Assembly (NCBI GenBank): GCA_029779995.1
Contig: JAKOZM010000444.1
Coordinates: 1-8,578, forward strand
Direction of reading: 5' to 3'
From: Actinomycetes bacterium
GTDB taxonomy: Bacteria; Actinomycetota; Actinomycetes; S36-B12; UBA10799
Length of the DNA stretch: 8,578 nt
The notes under the pieces were generated by a model that searched no databases, was not told the DNA's origin, and saw only the letters and a program-made list of their open reading frames with translations. The translations under genes and the position numbers were made by a program. How positions within the stretch are numbered: position 1 is the stretch's first letter; each line of letters begins with the position of its first letter. Below are positions 1-6,643 of the stretch, piece after piece.

Positions 1-575
1 GCGTGGACATAGAGGTGATCGCCCACGATGAGCGAGTCGTAGTTGATCATCACCTGGGTCCGGCGGATCTGGGCCTTGCTCATCCGCTGCACAAACCTGT
101 TGGACCCCACCAACCCGCCGGGATTCTCCTCAGCGCCGAAGGCCACGAAAGTCACAGTGAAGGGCAGCGGACCTCGCTTCGCAACCCGCTTGGCCACCTC
201 GAGCATCACGCTCACACCGCTGGCGTTGTCGTCGGCACCTGCCCCCTCCGGGCGGTTGTCGTAGTGCGCCCCGATGATGACTCGCCGCGATGTCGTGCCA
301 GGCAGGGTGGCGATGATGTTGCGGGAGGTGTACCGAACCCCCTTGCGGGTGAACGCGAACTTCTGCACGCGGGTGTCGAGGCCGTAGTTGTCGAACCACG
401 ATCGGATCTTGGCACCGGCTCTTCGCTCCCCGGCAGTGCCCTGCACGCGGGGCTCGGTGGTCAACTGCTCCACGATTCCCAGCGCGTACTGACCCATCGG
501 TCGCGGGTGCTCGGTCGCGACCGCCGGGGTGACCCCGATCAGCAGGACCCCAACCACGCACATCACACGCTTCAT
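1..575 (-). CDS. Secreted M28-family zinc aminopeptidase (partial, C-terminus beyond left edge)
   Basis: Probable exported metallopeptidase that removes N-terminal residues from peptides outside the cytoplasmic membrane. I translated 191 codons with no stop before the window edge. Residues 1-20 are a signal peptide: MKR, a hydrophobic core, then AVA before T21 as a type I signal peptidase site. There is no lipobox. The two-zinc M28 signature is visible: H104 and D106 in GAHYDNRPEG, D115-D116 in GADDNASG, E149-E150 in FGAEEN, and D180 in MINYDS. These match the family's ligand and catalytic positions; the last His ligand would lie beyond the edge. The ATG at 575 is chosen because it starts directly with the basic n-region. 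An in-frame GTG at 584 lies 4 bases after GGGAG (593-589) and is a real alternative. The gene is divergent from the small gene at 644, 68 bases away. The family is clear; the substrate is unknown. Confidence 0.88.
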   Translation of the reverse strand, partial: MKRVMCVVGVLLIGVTPAVATEHPRPMGQYALGIVEQLTTEPRVQGTAGERRAGAKIRSWFDNYGLDTRVQKFAFTRKGVRYTSRNIIATLPGTTSRRVIIGAHYDNRPEGAGADDNASGVSVMLEVAKRVAKRGPLPFTVTFVAFGAEENPGGLVGSNRFVQRMSKAQIRRTQVMINYDSLIVGDHLYVH

Positions 576-609
576 AATGTCCACGCTACTCCCGGCATTG
601 CGGCCTCCC

Positions 610-633
610 GGTTCATCCCGACCACAGCGGGTA
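610..633 (+). promoter_or_regulatory. Candidate stress-sigma (SigF-like) promoter
   Basis: GGTTC at 610-614 and GGGTA at 629-633 are separated by 14 bases, just upstream of the ATG at 644. This resembles the GGTTT / GGGTA pattern of actinobacterial SigF-type sigma factors, although the spacer is a little short. If used, transcription would start within a few bases of the ATG, which fits the lack of any Shine-Dalgarno sequence there. The pattern match is by eye and could be chance in GC-rich DNA. Confidence 0.2.
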
Positions 634-643
634 CCTGACCACC

Positions 644-853
644 ATGGAGGAGACCGTCGACCATGCTGAGATCCGCGAGTGGGCCAAAGCGCGTGGTGTC
701 GTGCCGCGGCGACACGGCCAGGACCTCTCGTTCACGGACGGCGTCCAGATCAGCTGGCAGGAGTGGTTCGAGCAGTTCGACGCCAGCGGTCTGCGGCTGA
801 GCTACGACGCGACCAACACCGCACCCCGCAGCCTGGTCTACCGGCTCGCCTGA
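644..853 (+). CDS. Small acidic hypothetical protein, 69 aa
   Basis: Function unknown. The protein begins MEETVDHAEIREWAKARG and ends with an ISWQEWFEQFDASGLRLSY segment. From memory this layout matches a family of small actinobacterial proteins with an N-terminal TDHDEIRRWAEARGG-like stretch and a C-terminal ISWDEFFEKFD-like stretch. Database copies of that family are sometimes carelessly named as glucan branching enzymes, for which nothing here gives support. The version here is short: the middle is cut down to about ten residues around FTDGVQ. It has no signal peptide, membrane segment or cysteine and should be cytosolic. No Shine-Dalgarno sequence precedes the ATG, so the message may be leaderless. 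The diguanylate cyclase starts 59 bases downstream on the same strand and could share the transcript. Confidence 0.72.
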   Translation: MEETVDHAEIREWAKARGVVPRRHGQDLSFTDGVQISWQEWFEQFDASGLRLSYDATNTAPRSLVYRLA

Positions 854-898
854 CGAATGCCGCCCGTGGCTTGTTTACTCCTTACGGTCCCTAGTTGC

Positions 899-905
899 AG
901 GGAGG
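899..905 (+). promoter_or_regulatory. Ribosome binding site fixing the GTG start of the diguanylate cyclase
   Basis: AGGGAGG lies 7 bases before the GTG at 913. An in-frame TTG at 895 gives a longer reading frame but starts before this site and so cannot use it. This places the start at 913 rather than 895. Confidence 0.75.
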
Positions 906-912
906 TCGACCG

Positions 913-1770
913 GTGCGGGAGATTGCATCTGAGTGGCACACTGGAAGTGTGCAGCCGCCTGAAGCAGGCTCCGGCGATGGGCTGACGGTGGCCTCCACAC
1001 ACGCAGAAGCACTTGTTAACGGTGCCCCCGCGACCGGAGACGATCTCGCTGACGACCGGGACGTGGCCGCCGAACTCAGAGATGGCCAAGCGAATGACCG
1101 AGACCGTGCCTCGGATGAGCAGGACGTCATCCATGGGCGCCCAGGGCGAACCCGCGCGGTGCAACGTGCGGCGGCTCGCCAAGATCGCGAATCTGCGGCC
1201 GAGGATCGGCGCTGCGCAGCTCTTGACCGTTCAGCAGCCGCCGCGAGTCTCGCGCAAGCCGCAGAGCGGATCGATTCCTTGCTGCATGACTCACTCACTG
1301 GGTTCTTTCCGCGCGGCGCCGGATGGACGGAACTCGAGCGCATGGCCGAGCAATGCCAGGAAACCGGCGAACCGTTCACGGTCGCCTTCGTCGATATTGA
1401 TGGCCTGAAAGCGGTGAACGACGCAGCAGGTCACGAGGCGGGCGACTCACTGATCCGTGTCGTGTCGGACGCGATCAAATCCGTTCTGCGCGACTGCGAC
1501 ATCGTGATTCGCTACGGCGGCGACGAGTTCATATGCGGCATGCCGGGCATATCCGAGGTGACGGCCTGTGAACGCTTCGCGGACATGCAAAAACAACTGG
1601 CCGAAGGTGGCAGGGGCATGGCATCAGTCGGGACAGCTCAACTGCAGCCCTGCGACTCGTTGCAGGACGTCATCAGTCGCGCCGACACCGCGATGTACGC
1701 GTCGAAGTCGGATCCAGGACTGCGTCGCCAAATCACGGCCGGTGACCTCAGGCCCGGCCCATCAGTCTGA
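913..1770 (+). CDS. Diguanylate cyclase (GGDEF) with DR-rich helical repeat linker
   Basis: Makes cyclic di-GMP from two GTP; 285 aa from the GTG at 913. Residues 1-44 look disordered. Residues 45-106 are a charged Ala/Arg/Asp segment with a seven-residue rhythm: Arg at 49, 56 and 63, then, after a slip of one residue, Arg at 92, 99 and 106, with units such as DRESAAE and DRRCAAL. This suggests one long helix or coiled coil. The GGDEF domain follows from about residue 122: DSLTG, the metal and nucleotide segment VDIDGLKAVND near 160-170, RYGGDEF with GGDEF intact at 202-206, and the usual closing RADTAMYASK. RDCD at 193-196 is an RxxD inhibitory site, so product feedback is expected. There is no EAL domain, PAS domain, response-receiver domain or membrane segment, so it should be soluble with an unknown input signal. 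It converges on the carotenoid oxygenase gene. Confidence 0.93.
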   Translation: MREIASEWHTGSVQPPEAGSGDGLTVASTHAEALVNGAPATGDDLADDRDVAAELRDGQANDRDRASDEQDVIHGRPGRTRAVQRAAARQDRESAAEDRRCAALDRSAAAASLAQAAERIDSLLHDSLTGFFPRGAGWTELERMAEQCQETGEPFTVAFVDIDGLKAVNDAAGHEAGDSLIRVVSDAIKSVLRDCDIVIRYGGDEFICGMPGISEVTACERFADMQKQLAEGGRGMASVGTAQLQPCDSLQDVISRADTAMYASKSDPGLRRQITAGDLRPGPSV

Positions 1771-1796
1771 CGAGCGCGGAACGCCGCCGAGAGTGT

Positions 1797-1811
1797 TCCC
1801 TGAGCAAGGGA
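1797..1811. terminator. Weak hairpin between convergent genes
   Basis: TCCCT (1797-1801) and AGGGA (1807-1811) can pair around a 5-base loop, within the 66 bases separating the convergent cyclase and oxygenase genes. Position is right for a two-way terminator, but the stem is only 5 pairs and there is no T run on either side. Termination here may instead rely on Rho. Confidence 0.2.
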
Positions 1812-1836
1812 TCGCGCGGGCACTGTGCGAGGGTGG

Positions 1837-3291
1837 TTACCCGCGCCATCCAGCCAAGGCCGATCCCGGGGCCCACGTCGAATGTGTGCCGCTGCTGATC
1901 CGCTCGGGCAGCGTGACCCGGGCAACGGGTCCGTCCGCGACATTTGCGGCGTCGAAGACCAGTGCCTGGGACCGGTTCTGGGGCATGTCGATGGTAAAAG
2001 TCACCAGGTAACCGTCGTCCTCGCCCGTCGAACCGACCCTGGGTGCCATCGCCGTCTCCGAGCAGTACACCCCATCGGGCAGCATGAAGGCCTGCTCCGT
2101 GCCGGCGTCCACATCGTGCTTGACCAGGCCGTTGAATTGGAACTTCCCGGGGACGCCGGTTGCGGCGTAGGTGTAGCGGTGTCGGCGCCCACCATGCAGA
2201 CCATTGATCATGCCGAACTCGGTGATGGTGTCGGACAGTCGTTCCTCCTTCACCGCACCCGTGACCAGATTGAGCCGCCAACGGTGCAGGTGGGTCTGCA
2301 TCCCATCCAGCGACAGGAACCGCGAGATCCGCTCGTAGTACGTGGCATCGGGGCCCACCGCAGGCATGGGGTCATCCTGGAAGAAGCCGTCGAGCACGAT
2401 CTCGTCGCCGTCCTCGTAGGCGTTCACCCAATGCAGCACGTAGGTCGGGTCCGCCTCGAACCACTGCACGGTGTCGCCTCGGCGACCGATGACGCCAAGC
2501 CGCGTGGGCAAGTCCCGGCGGAAGGTCGGCGCGTACACACCCCGCGGGATGAGATCGGGCTCCCAGAACAACGGGCAGTCGTTGAGGATGGCGTAGTTCT
2601 CGGTGAAGGCCATGTCGTGCGGGATCCGCGGCCCGGGCAGTTCCACCGGCACGTAGTGCACGAGTGTGTCGGTCTCGTCGACCACCCCGTAGTTCAGGAA
2701 AGGCTCCTCCACGGAGTAGTTGAAGAACATCAGCTCGCCGGTGTGCTCGTCCAGTTTCGGGTGAGCGCTGGTGCCCCGCTCGGGCACCCACGGGGCCTTG
2801 CCGTGCGGGTCCAGTGTCACCGGGTCCATCCGGTAGCCCTCGCCACACTCGAAATGGGTCGACAGCGCGAAGCCGTTGTGCACCACAACGTCGGTGCTGG
2901 AGGCGTCCTTGAGCTGGTGCCGGGCACCCCAGCCCCGACGTCCGGGGCGCTCGGCCAAACCGGCCCACAACGGCCCGCCAGCCTGCTGCTCAGCCAGCAT
3001 GGCGTCGGTGCGGACGAACTTGTTGCTGTAAAACGCTTGCCCGTCGCGGAAGCCGATCGCATGCAACATGCCGTCCCCGTCAAACGGGTGGTAACGCTTC
3101 ATCGCCGGATGCAGCGGGTTCTCAGTGTTCCGCAGGTACACCCCGTCGAGGTCCTCGGGGATGTCACCCTCGACCACCATGTCCGTCGCCCGCCACTCGG
3201 TGTTCTGCGGGTGCCACGGACCAGTGCGATACGGGTGGTCGTCGTCCTCGGGAAGAGTGCTGAGCAGGCGGCCGACGATCTCGATGTCCAT
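1837..3291 (-). CDS. Carotenoid oxygenase (carotenoid/stilbene cleavage dioxygenase family)
   Basis: Non-haem iron dioxygenase, 484 aa, of the family that includes RPE65, apocarotenoid cleavage enzymes and lignostilbene dioxygenases. It should split a C=C bond in a carotenoid, apocarotenoid or stilbene-like compound with O2. The four iron-binding histidines fall in the expected blocks: H177 (TSAHPKLD), H225 (IPHDMAFT), H287 (VLHWVNAYEDGDEIV) and H470 (SGTHSTW). The N-terminal HPFDGDGMLHA block (residues 68-78) is also characteristic, and E412 in YCSETAMAPR is a likely second-shell glutamate. Length is normal for bacterial members. There is no signal peptide. The ATG lies 5 bases after the SulP stop and I see no convincing Shine-Dalgarno sequence, which suggests translation coupled to the transporter. 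The family is certain; cleavage position and substrate cannot be read from the sequence. Confidence 0.95.
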   Translation of the reverse strand: MDIEIVGRLLSTLPEDDDHPYRTGPWHPQNTEWRATDMVVEGDIPEDLDGVYLRNTENPLHPAMKRYHPFDGDGMLHAIGFRDGQAFYSNKFVRTDAMLAEQQAGGPLWAGLAERPGRRGWGARHQLKDASSTDVVVHNGFALSTHFECGEGYRMDPVTLDPHGKAPWVPERGTSAHPKLDEHTGELMFFNYSVEEPFLNYGVVDETDTLVHYVPVELPGPRIPHDMAFTENYAILNDCPLFWEPDLIPRGVYAPTFRRDLPTRLGVIGRRGDTVQWFEADPTYVLHWVNAYEDGDEIVLDGFFQDDPMPAVGPDATYYERISRFLSLDGMQTHLHRWRLNLVTGAVKEERLSDTITEFGMINGLHGGRRHRYTYAATGVPGKFQFNGLVKHDVDAGTEQAFMLPDGVYCSETAMAPRVGSTGEDDGYLVTFTIDMPQNRSQALVFDAANVADGPVARVTLPERISSGTHSTWAPGSALAGWRG

Positions 3292-3296
3292 GTGGC

Positions 3297-5030
3297 TCAG
3301 GGTAGGTCCCCAACCGCCCGCTGACCATGGTGGTGGTTGTCGCGGCGAACGTGTCGACGCGCGTGGGCGATGGCGGCGGGGGTCGAATCGAAGAGGTGGT
3401 TGTTGGTTCGGAGATCGTCAATGATGCCTGTGGCCTCCAGCTGTGGCAGGAATCGCTGCGGCAATCCTGACACCAGAACCGTCGTTCCCCTGGCCTCGAG
3501 GCCGCGAATCGTGTCACTGAGCACCGCCGCCCCCGTGGCATCCAACGTGCTCATGTGCGACATGCGCAGGATCACCACGCGAGTGTCTGTGATTTCGGCC
3601 AACTCCATCAGGGCACTGTGGGCGCCCCCGAAGAACAGCGGACCATCCAGGCGATAGGCGACGATGTGCTCGTCAAGTAGCGCCCGCTCGCTTGCGGTGT
3701 GGGAATCCGCTGCGTCGCTCAGCGGCATTTCCGTGAGGGAGGTGGATCGAGCGACCTGACGCAGTGCCGTGGCGCCGGCGACGACGATCCCGAGGATGAC
3801 GGCCGTGGCCAGATCAAGCGCAACGGTTGCCACAAACGTCACGATCAGCACGATGGCATCGCTTCGGCTTGCGCGCAGCAGGACTCGCAGACTCGATACT
3901 TCCACCATCCGGGCGGCCGTCGCTATCAGGACGCCAGCCAGGACGGCCAACGGGATCAGGGCCACGACAGTCCCCAGGGCCACCACCACCAGCACCAGCA
4001 CCAGCGCGTGCACGAGCGCAGCCAGGCGCGACACGGCGCCGGTTCGCACGTTGACGGCCGTGCGGGCGATCGCAGCGGTTGCCGGGATTCCACCGAACAG
4101 CGGGCTTGCGATGTTGGCCAGACCCTGTCCGAAGAGCTCTCGGTCGGGATCATGGCGTCCTGACACACTCATCGCGTCTGCCACCGTTGCTGACAGCAGA
4201 CTCTCCAGCGCGGCCAGCGCCGCCACGGCGAGCGCGGGAGCGGCTAACACCCGCAGGTCTGACCACCTGAAGTCCGGCAGTTGGGGGGCGGGTATCGCCG
4301 ACGGAAGGGTACCGATGGCGGCCACCGGGATGTCAGCCACCTGCACGAGCACTGTTGCCCCTACGACTGCGATGAGAGCCACTGGCACAGCCGGTCGCAC
4401 ACGAAGCCGCGCTGCCCCAAGGATCACAACGACTGTCCCCATGGTCAACAGCAAGGGGGGCCACTGCGGAGCGGACAACCACGCCCAGAGATCATCGATG
4501 GCGCTGAGTACGACCTGCTCGCCACCGCCCTCTTGGCCCAAGGCAGCCGGGACCTGCTGTAACGCGATGATGACCGCGATCCCCAAAGTGAATCCCTCGA
4601 TCACCGGCAGCGGCACGAAGCGGATATACCTCCCCAAACCAGCGAAGGCCATCACGAGAAGGAGCAGTCCCGCCATGATGCCCACGACGAGGACACCGTT
4701 GGCCCCATAGGCTGCGACGATCGGCACCAGTACCACTGTCATGGCCCCGGTCGGCCCTGAGACTTGAACGTTGCTTCCCCCGAACACGGCCGCCACGACC
4801 CCTGCCACGATCGCTGTCACGAGTCCCGCCGCCGCGCCGAGGCCGGAGGTGATCCCAAAGGCGAGCGCCAGCGGCAAAGCGACTACTCCAACAGTCAAAC
4901 CGGACTGTAGATCACGGGCGGGTGCAATCCGCATGGCGCTGAAGTCACTTCGTTGGGGCAGCAGCGATCTCGTACGCTGCCACGTCCAGATAGCCCCTTG
5001 CCGCAGATCCTGCGCCCAAGCGCCTATCAC
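3297..5030 (-). CDS. SulP (SLC26-type) anion transporter with C-terminal STAS domain
   Basis: Membrane carrier of 577 aa for an inorganic or small organic anion such as sulfate or bicarbonate; the sequence does not decide which. Typical SulP blocks are present: GLTVGVVALPLALAFGI at about 44-60, GGSNVQVSGPTGAMT at 84-98, an ALESLLSA helix with E276, and GQGLANIASPLFGGIPATAAIARTA near 301-325. About a dozen hydrophobic segments span residues 45-420. A STAS domain occupies about 453-560, with TLDATGAAVLSD at 495-506 as its nucleotide or partner-binding loop. The extreme C-terminus is basic and His-rich (RRDNHHHG). The GTG start overlaps the ArsR stop by GTGA; Met33 is a possible later start, but the overlap favours the long form. 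The carotenoid oxygenase follows after 5 bases. The control gene in front suggests expression responds to the ion carried or a related stress. Confidence 0.94.
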   Translation of the reverse strand: MIGAWAQDLRQGAIWTWQRTRSLLPQRSDFSAMRIAPARDLQSGLTVGVVALPLALAFGITSGLGAAAGLVTAIVAGVVAAVFGGSNVQVSGPTGAMTVVLVPIVAAYGANGVLVVGIMAGLLLLVMAFAGLGRYIRFVPLPVIEGFTLGIAVIIALQQVPAALGQEGGGEQVVLSAIDDLWAWLSAPQWPPLLLTMGTVVVILGAARLRVRPAVPVALIAVVGATVLVQVADIPVAAIGTLPSAIPAPQLPDFRWSDLRVLAAPALAVAALAALESLLSATVADAMSVSGRHDPDRELFGQGLANIASPLFGGIPATAAIARTAVNVRTGAVSRLAALVHALVLVLVVVALGTVVALIPLAVLAGVLIATAARMVEVSSLRVLLRASRSDAIVLIVTFVATVALDLATAVILGIVVAGATALRQVARSTSLTEMPLSDAADSHTASERALLDEHIVAYRLDGPLFFGGAHSALMELAEITDTRVVILRMSHMSTLDATGAAVLSDTIRGLEARGTTVLVSGLPQRFLPQLEATGIIDDLRTNNHLFDSTPAAIAHARRHVRRDNHHHGQRAVGDLP

Positions 5031-5356
5031 GGCACAGGGGTGATGTCATCAACCAAGCCGCCCTGGTCGGCGGCCTTGGTCTGCAGGATCTCCCTGGCGG
5101 CGGCCAAGAGTTCCTTGACTGCGGGCAGAGCCAACGAGTAGACGACTTCGCCGCCCTCGGTTCGTCGGGTCACCAGACCGGACAATCGCAGAACCGACAG
5201 CTGCTGAGAGATAGCCGACTGCTCAGTGTCGATGGCCGCGCGCAATTCGTGGACTGGCTTGTCTGATTCGGCCAGCAGCTCCAACAGGCGGATCCGCACG
5301 GGGTGACCCAAGGTTCGGAAGAACTCCGCTTTCGCGCGGTAGAGGGGGACAGGCAC
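5027..5356 (-). CDS. ArsR/SmtB-type winged-helix repressor lacking cysteines
   Basis: DNA-binding repressor of 109 aa. The winged helix-turn-helix runs from about residue 14 to 75: LGHPVRIRLLELLAE, the recognition helix EQSAISQQLSVLRLSGLV (45-62), then the wing TRRTEGGEVVYSL. A C-terminal helix (78-92) should make the dimer face. The protein has no cysteine at all and only two histidines (H18, H36), so neither the ELCVCDL-type metal site nor a two-cysteine sulfide or redox switch is possible. The start must be GTG 5356, because an in-frame TGA lies only 21 bases upstream with no other start codon between them; a weak AAAGG lies about 11 bases before it. It overlaps the SulP gene by 4 bases and most likely controls its own operon (ArsR, SulP, oxygenase) through the repeats at 5370-5403. 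The inducer is unknown. Confidence 0.93.
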   Translation of the reverse strand: MPVPLYRAKAEFFRTLGHPVRIRLLELLAESDKPVHELRAAIDTEQSAISQQLSVLRLSGLVTRRTEGGEVVYSLALPAVKELLAAAREILQTKAADQGGLVDDITPVP

Positions 5357-5369
5357 CGCAGTGACCGCC

Positions 5370-5403
5370 TTTCACACTTTCAAATATCTGCAATCCTGCA
5401 TAT
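5370..5403 (-). promoter_or_regulatory. Candidate promoter/operator of the ArsR-SulP-oxygenase operon
   Basis: This AT-rich patch lies between the thiolase stop and the ArsR start and stands out from its GC-rich surroundings. On the plus strand it holds two copies of TTTCA (5370-5374, 5378-5382) and two of CTGCA (5388-5392, 5396-5400). Each pair has a 3-base gap and the pairs are 5 bases apart. ATCTGCAATCCTGCATAT (5386-5403) is also an imperfect dyad centred on ATCC. Reading the minus strand, TAGGAT (5407-5402) fits an actinobacterial -10 box (TAnnnT) and would put the start of transcription inside the repeats, a suitable place for a repressor. Binding is inferred, not shown. Confidence 0.45.
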
Positions 5404-5404
5404 C

Positions 5405-6556
5405 CTACCTGTCTCCGGTGACCACGAAGCTGACCGAGGTAGCCGTACTGCCCCCGATGTTCAGTGTGGCGACCCGCGAGGCGCCGGGCACCTGGTAGCC
5501 ACCGGCCGTACCGGTCACCTGCCGATAGGCATCCAGAACCATGCGGACACCCGTCGCGCCCACCGGGTGACCCACTCCGATCAGGCCGCCGCTGGGATTC
5601 ATCGGAATCCGCCCGCCGATCTCGAGGTCACCGTTCTCGATCGCCTCCCAGCTGCGGCCAGGCGCGGTGATCCCGAAGTGGTCGATGGCCATGTACTCAC
5701 TGGGTGTGAAACAGTCGTGGGTCTCGATCGCTTCGATGTCATCCAGTTGCACCTCAGCGCGCGCAAAGGCATCGGCGATGGTGGCGGCCACGTGCGGCAT
5801 GATCAGCGGATCCCGCTCGGCGAGTTTCGCCGCCAGACCCAAACCGACGGTCCGGTGTCCCCACCCGCGGACCACGGCCGGCGCCTCGCCCCGCGTCAGC
5901 ACCAGTCCGACGGCACCGTCGGTCACCTGACTGCAGTCGTTGCGGTGGAGCCGGCCCTCTACGTGCGGGCTCTGCGGGTGGTACGTCCAGTCCCTGGTCT
6001 GGGCCAGCGGGTTGCTGCGCGCATTACGCAGATTCAGCTCGCCGATCGCATGCAGGTACCGGTCTTCGAGGCCGTACCGTCGGTCGTACTCGTCGGCCAG
6101 TTGGGAGAAGGACCAGGGCCAGCAGTACTTGGCATCCATCGCGTCCCGCCCTACCCAGGCGGCTGCTCCCATGAAGTCGGCGGCATTGTCCCCCGGTACC
6201 GTGCGCTCGAGTTCAACGCCGAGCACGAGCGCGGTTTCATACCTGCCCGCCTCCAGGTCGGCCATGGCCGCGAGTATCGCGATGCCACCGGAAGCGCACG
6301 CCGCCTCGTGCCGTGAGGCCGGTTTGCCGGCCAGTCGCGGCTCCACCGTGGCTGGCATCGCACCCAGCTGACCTTGTCCGGTGAACAACTGCCCGAAGGC
6401 GTTCCCGACATGGATGACGTCGATCTCTTCTGGTTCGACGGCGGCCGCCTCGAACGTGCCCGCGAGGGTTTCGGCCACGATGTCGGCGGTGTCGAGTCCT
6501 TCCCGGGTCCAATTGCGCGCGAAATCGGTCTGGTATCCCCCACGAATGCCAATCAC
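5405..6556 (-). CDS. SCP-x-type thiolase (acetyl-CoA acetyltransferase-like)
   Basis: Thiolase-fold enzyme of 383 aa acting on acyl-CoA esters, from the SCP-x/SCP2-thiolase branch. Evidence: catalytic Cys87 in HEAACASGGIAI, the branch-specific HDCF motif (H280, C282) in ETHDCFTPSEYMAIDH, and H330 in GVGHPVGATGVRM. The start GTG 6556 puts IRGGYQTDFARNW at the N-terminus, where I remember homologues beginning. The reading frame is open for 78 more codons but that stretch would overlap the divergent gene and has no family features. The Shine-Dalgarno sequence at this start is poor (TGGGG only 2 bases away; AGGAG 15 bases away). The enzyme may do thiolytic cleavage in fatty-acid or side-chain breakdown; SCP-x-like members without a lipid-transfer domain also include acyltransferases and retro-aldolase partners, so the reaction is not certain. 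ArsR starts 48 bases downstream, probably under its own promoter. Confidence 0.9.
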   Translation of the reverse strand: MIGIRGGYQTDFARNWTREGLDTADIVAETLAGTFEAAAVEPEEIDVIHVGNAFGQLFTGQGQLGAMPATVEPRLAGKPASRHEAACASGGIAILAAMADLEAGRYETALVLGVELERTVPGDNAADFMGAAAWVGRDAMDAKYCWPWSFSQLADEYDRRYGLEDRYLHAIGELNLRNARSNPLAQTRDWTYHPQSPHVEGRLHRNDCSQVTDGAVGLVLTRGEAPAVVRGWGHRTVGLGLAAKLAERDPLIMPHVAATIADAFARAEVQLDDIEAIETHDCFTPSEYMAIDHFGITAPGRSWEAIENGDLEIGGRIPMNPSGGLIGVGHPVGATGVRMVLDAYRQVTGTAGGYQVPGASRVATLNIGGSTATSVSFVVTGDR

Positions 6557-6643
6557 GGCCCCAGCGTATGACTCCTGCGCCGAGAACGGTGCTGCCCGGC
6601 GTTGCAGATCGCGGTCAGCCCGCCCGTTGGCCACGATGAGGGG
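6557..6643. promoter_or_regulatory. Shared divergent promoter region of two thiolases
   Basis: These 87 bases separate the starts of two divergent thiolase genes and must hold both promoters if the starts are right. I see no clear -35/-10 pair and no obvious operator palindrome, so this is inferred from gene layout only. Confidence 0.35.

Noticed and set aside
3..638. 211-codon plus-strand frame at the left edge
   Set aside because: It lies opposite the M28 peptidase, whose signal peptide and zinc motifs are clear in the minus frame.
895..912. TTG at 895 as start of the diguanylate cyclase
   Set aside because: The strong AGGGAGG site lies after this codon and is correctly spaced for the GTG at 913.
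1825..3324. 499-codon open frame on the plus strand opposite the carotenoid oxygenase
   Set aside because: It mirrors the oxygenase gene almost end to end. The product is low-complexity and rich in Val, His, Gly and Arg, with no recognisable domain. High-GC codon bias commonly leaves such open antisense frames.
3981..4005. Run of CAC/CAG triplets
   Set aside because: It encodes the Leu/Val-rich stretch of a SulP membrane helix on the opposite strand. The short codon repetition is explained by protein composition and I see no sign of a phase-variable tract.
3769..4710. 313-codon Ala/Thr/Ser-rich frame opposite the SulP transporter
   Set aside because: Composition is what the complement of hydrophobic codons gives; the opposite frame is an unambiguous SulP protein.
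5303..6316. 337-codon open frame on the plus strand opposite the SCP-x-type thiolase
   Set aside because: The minus-strand frame holds clear thiolase motifs, while the plus-strand product has none. It is an antisense shadow.
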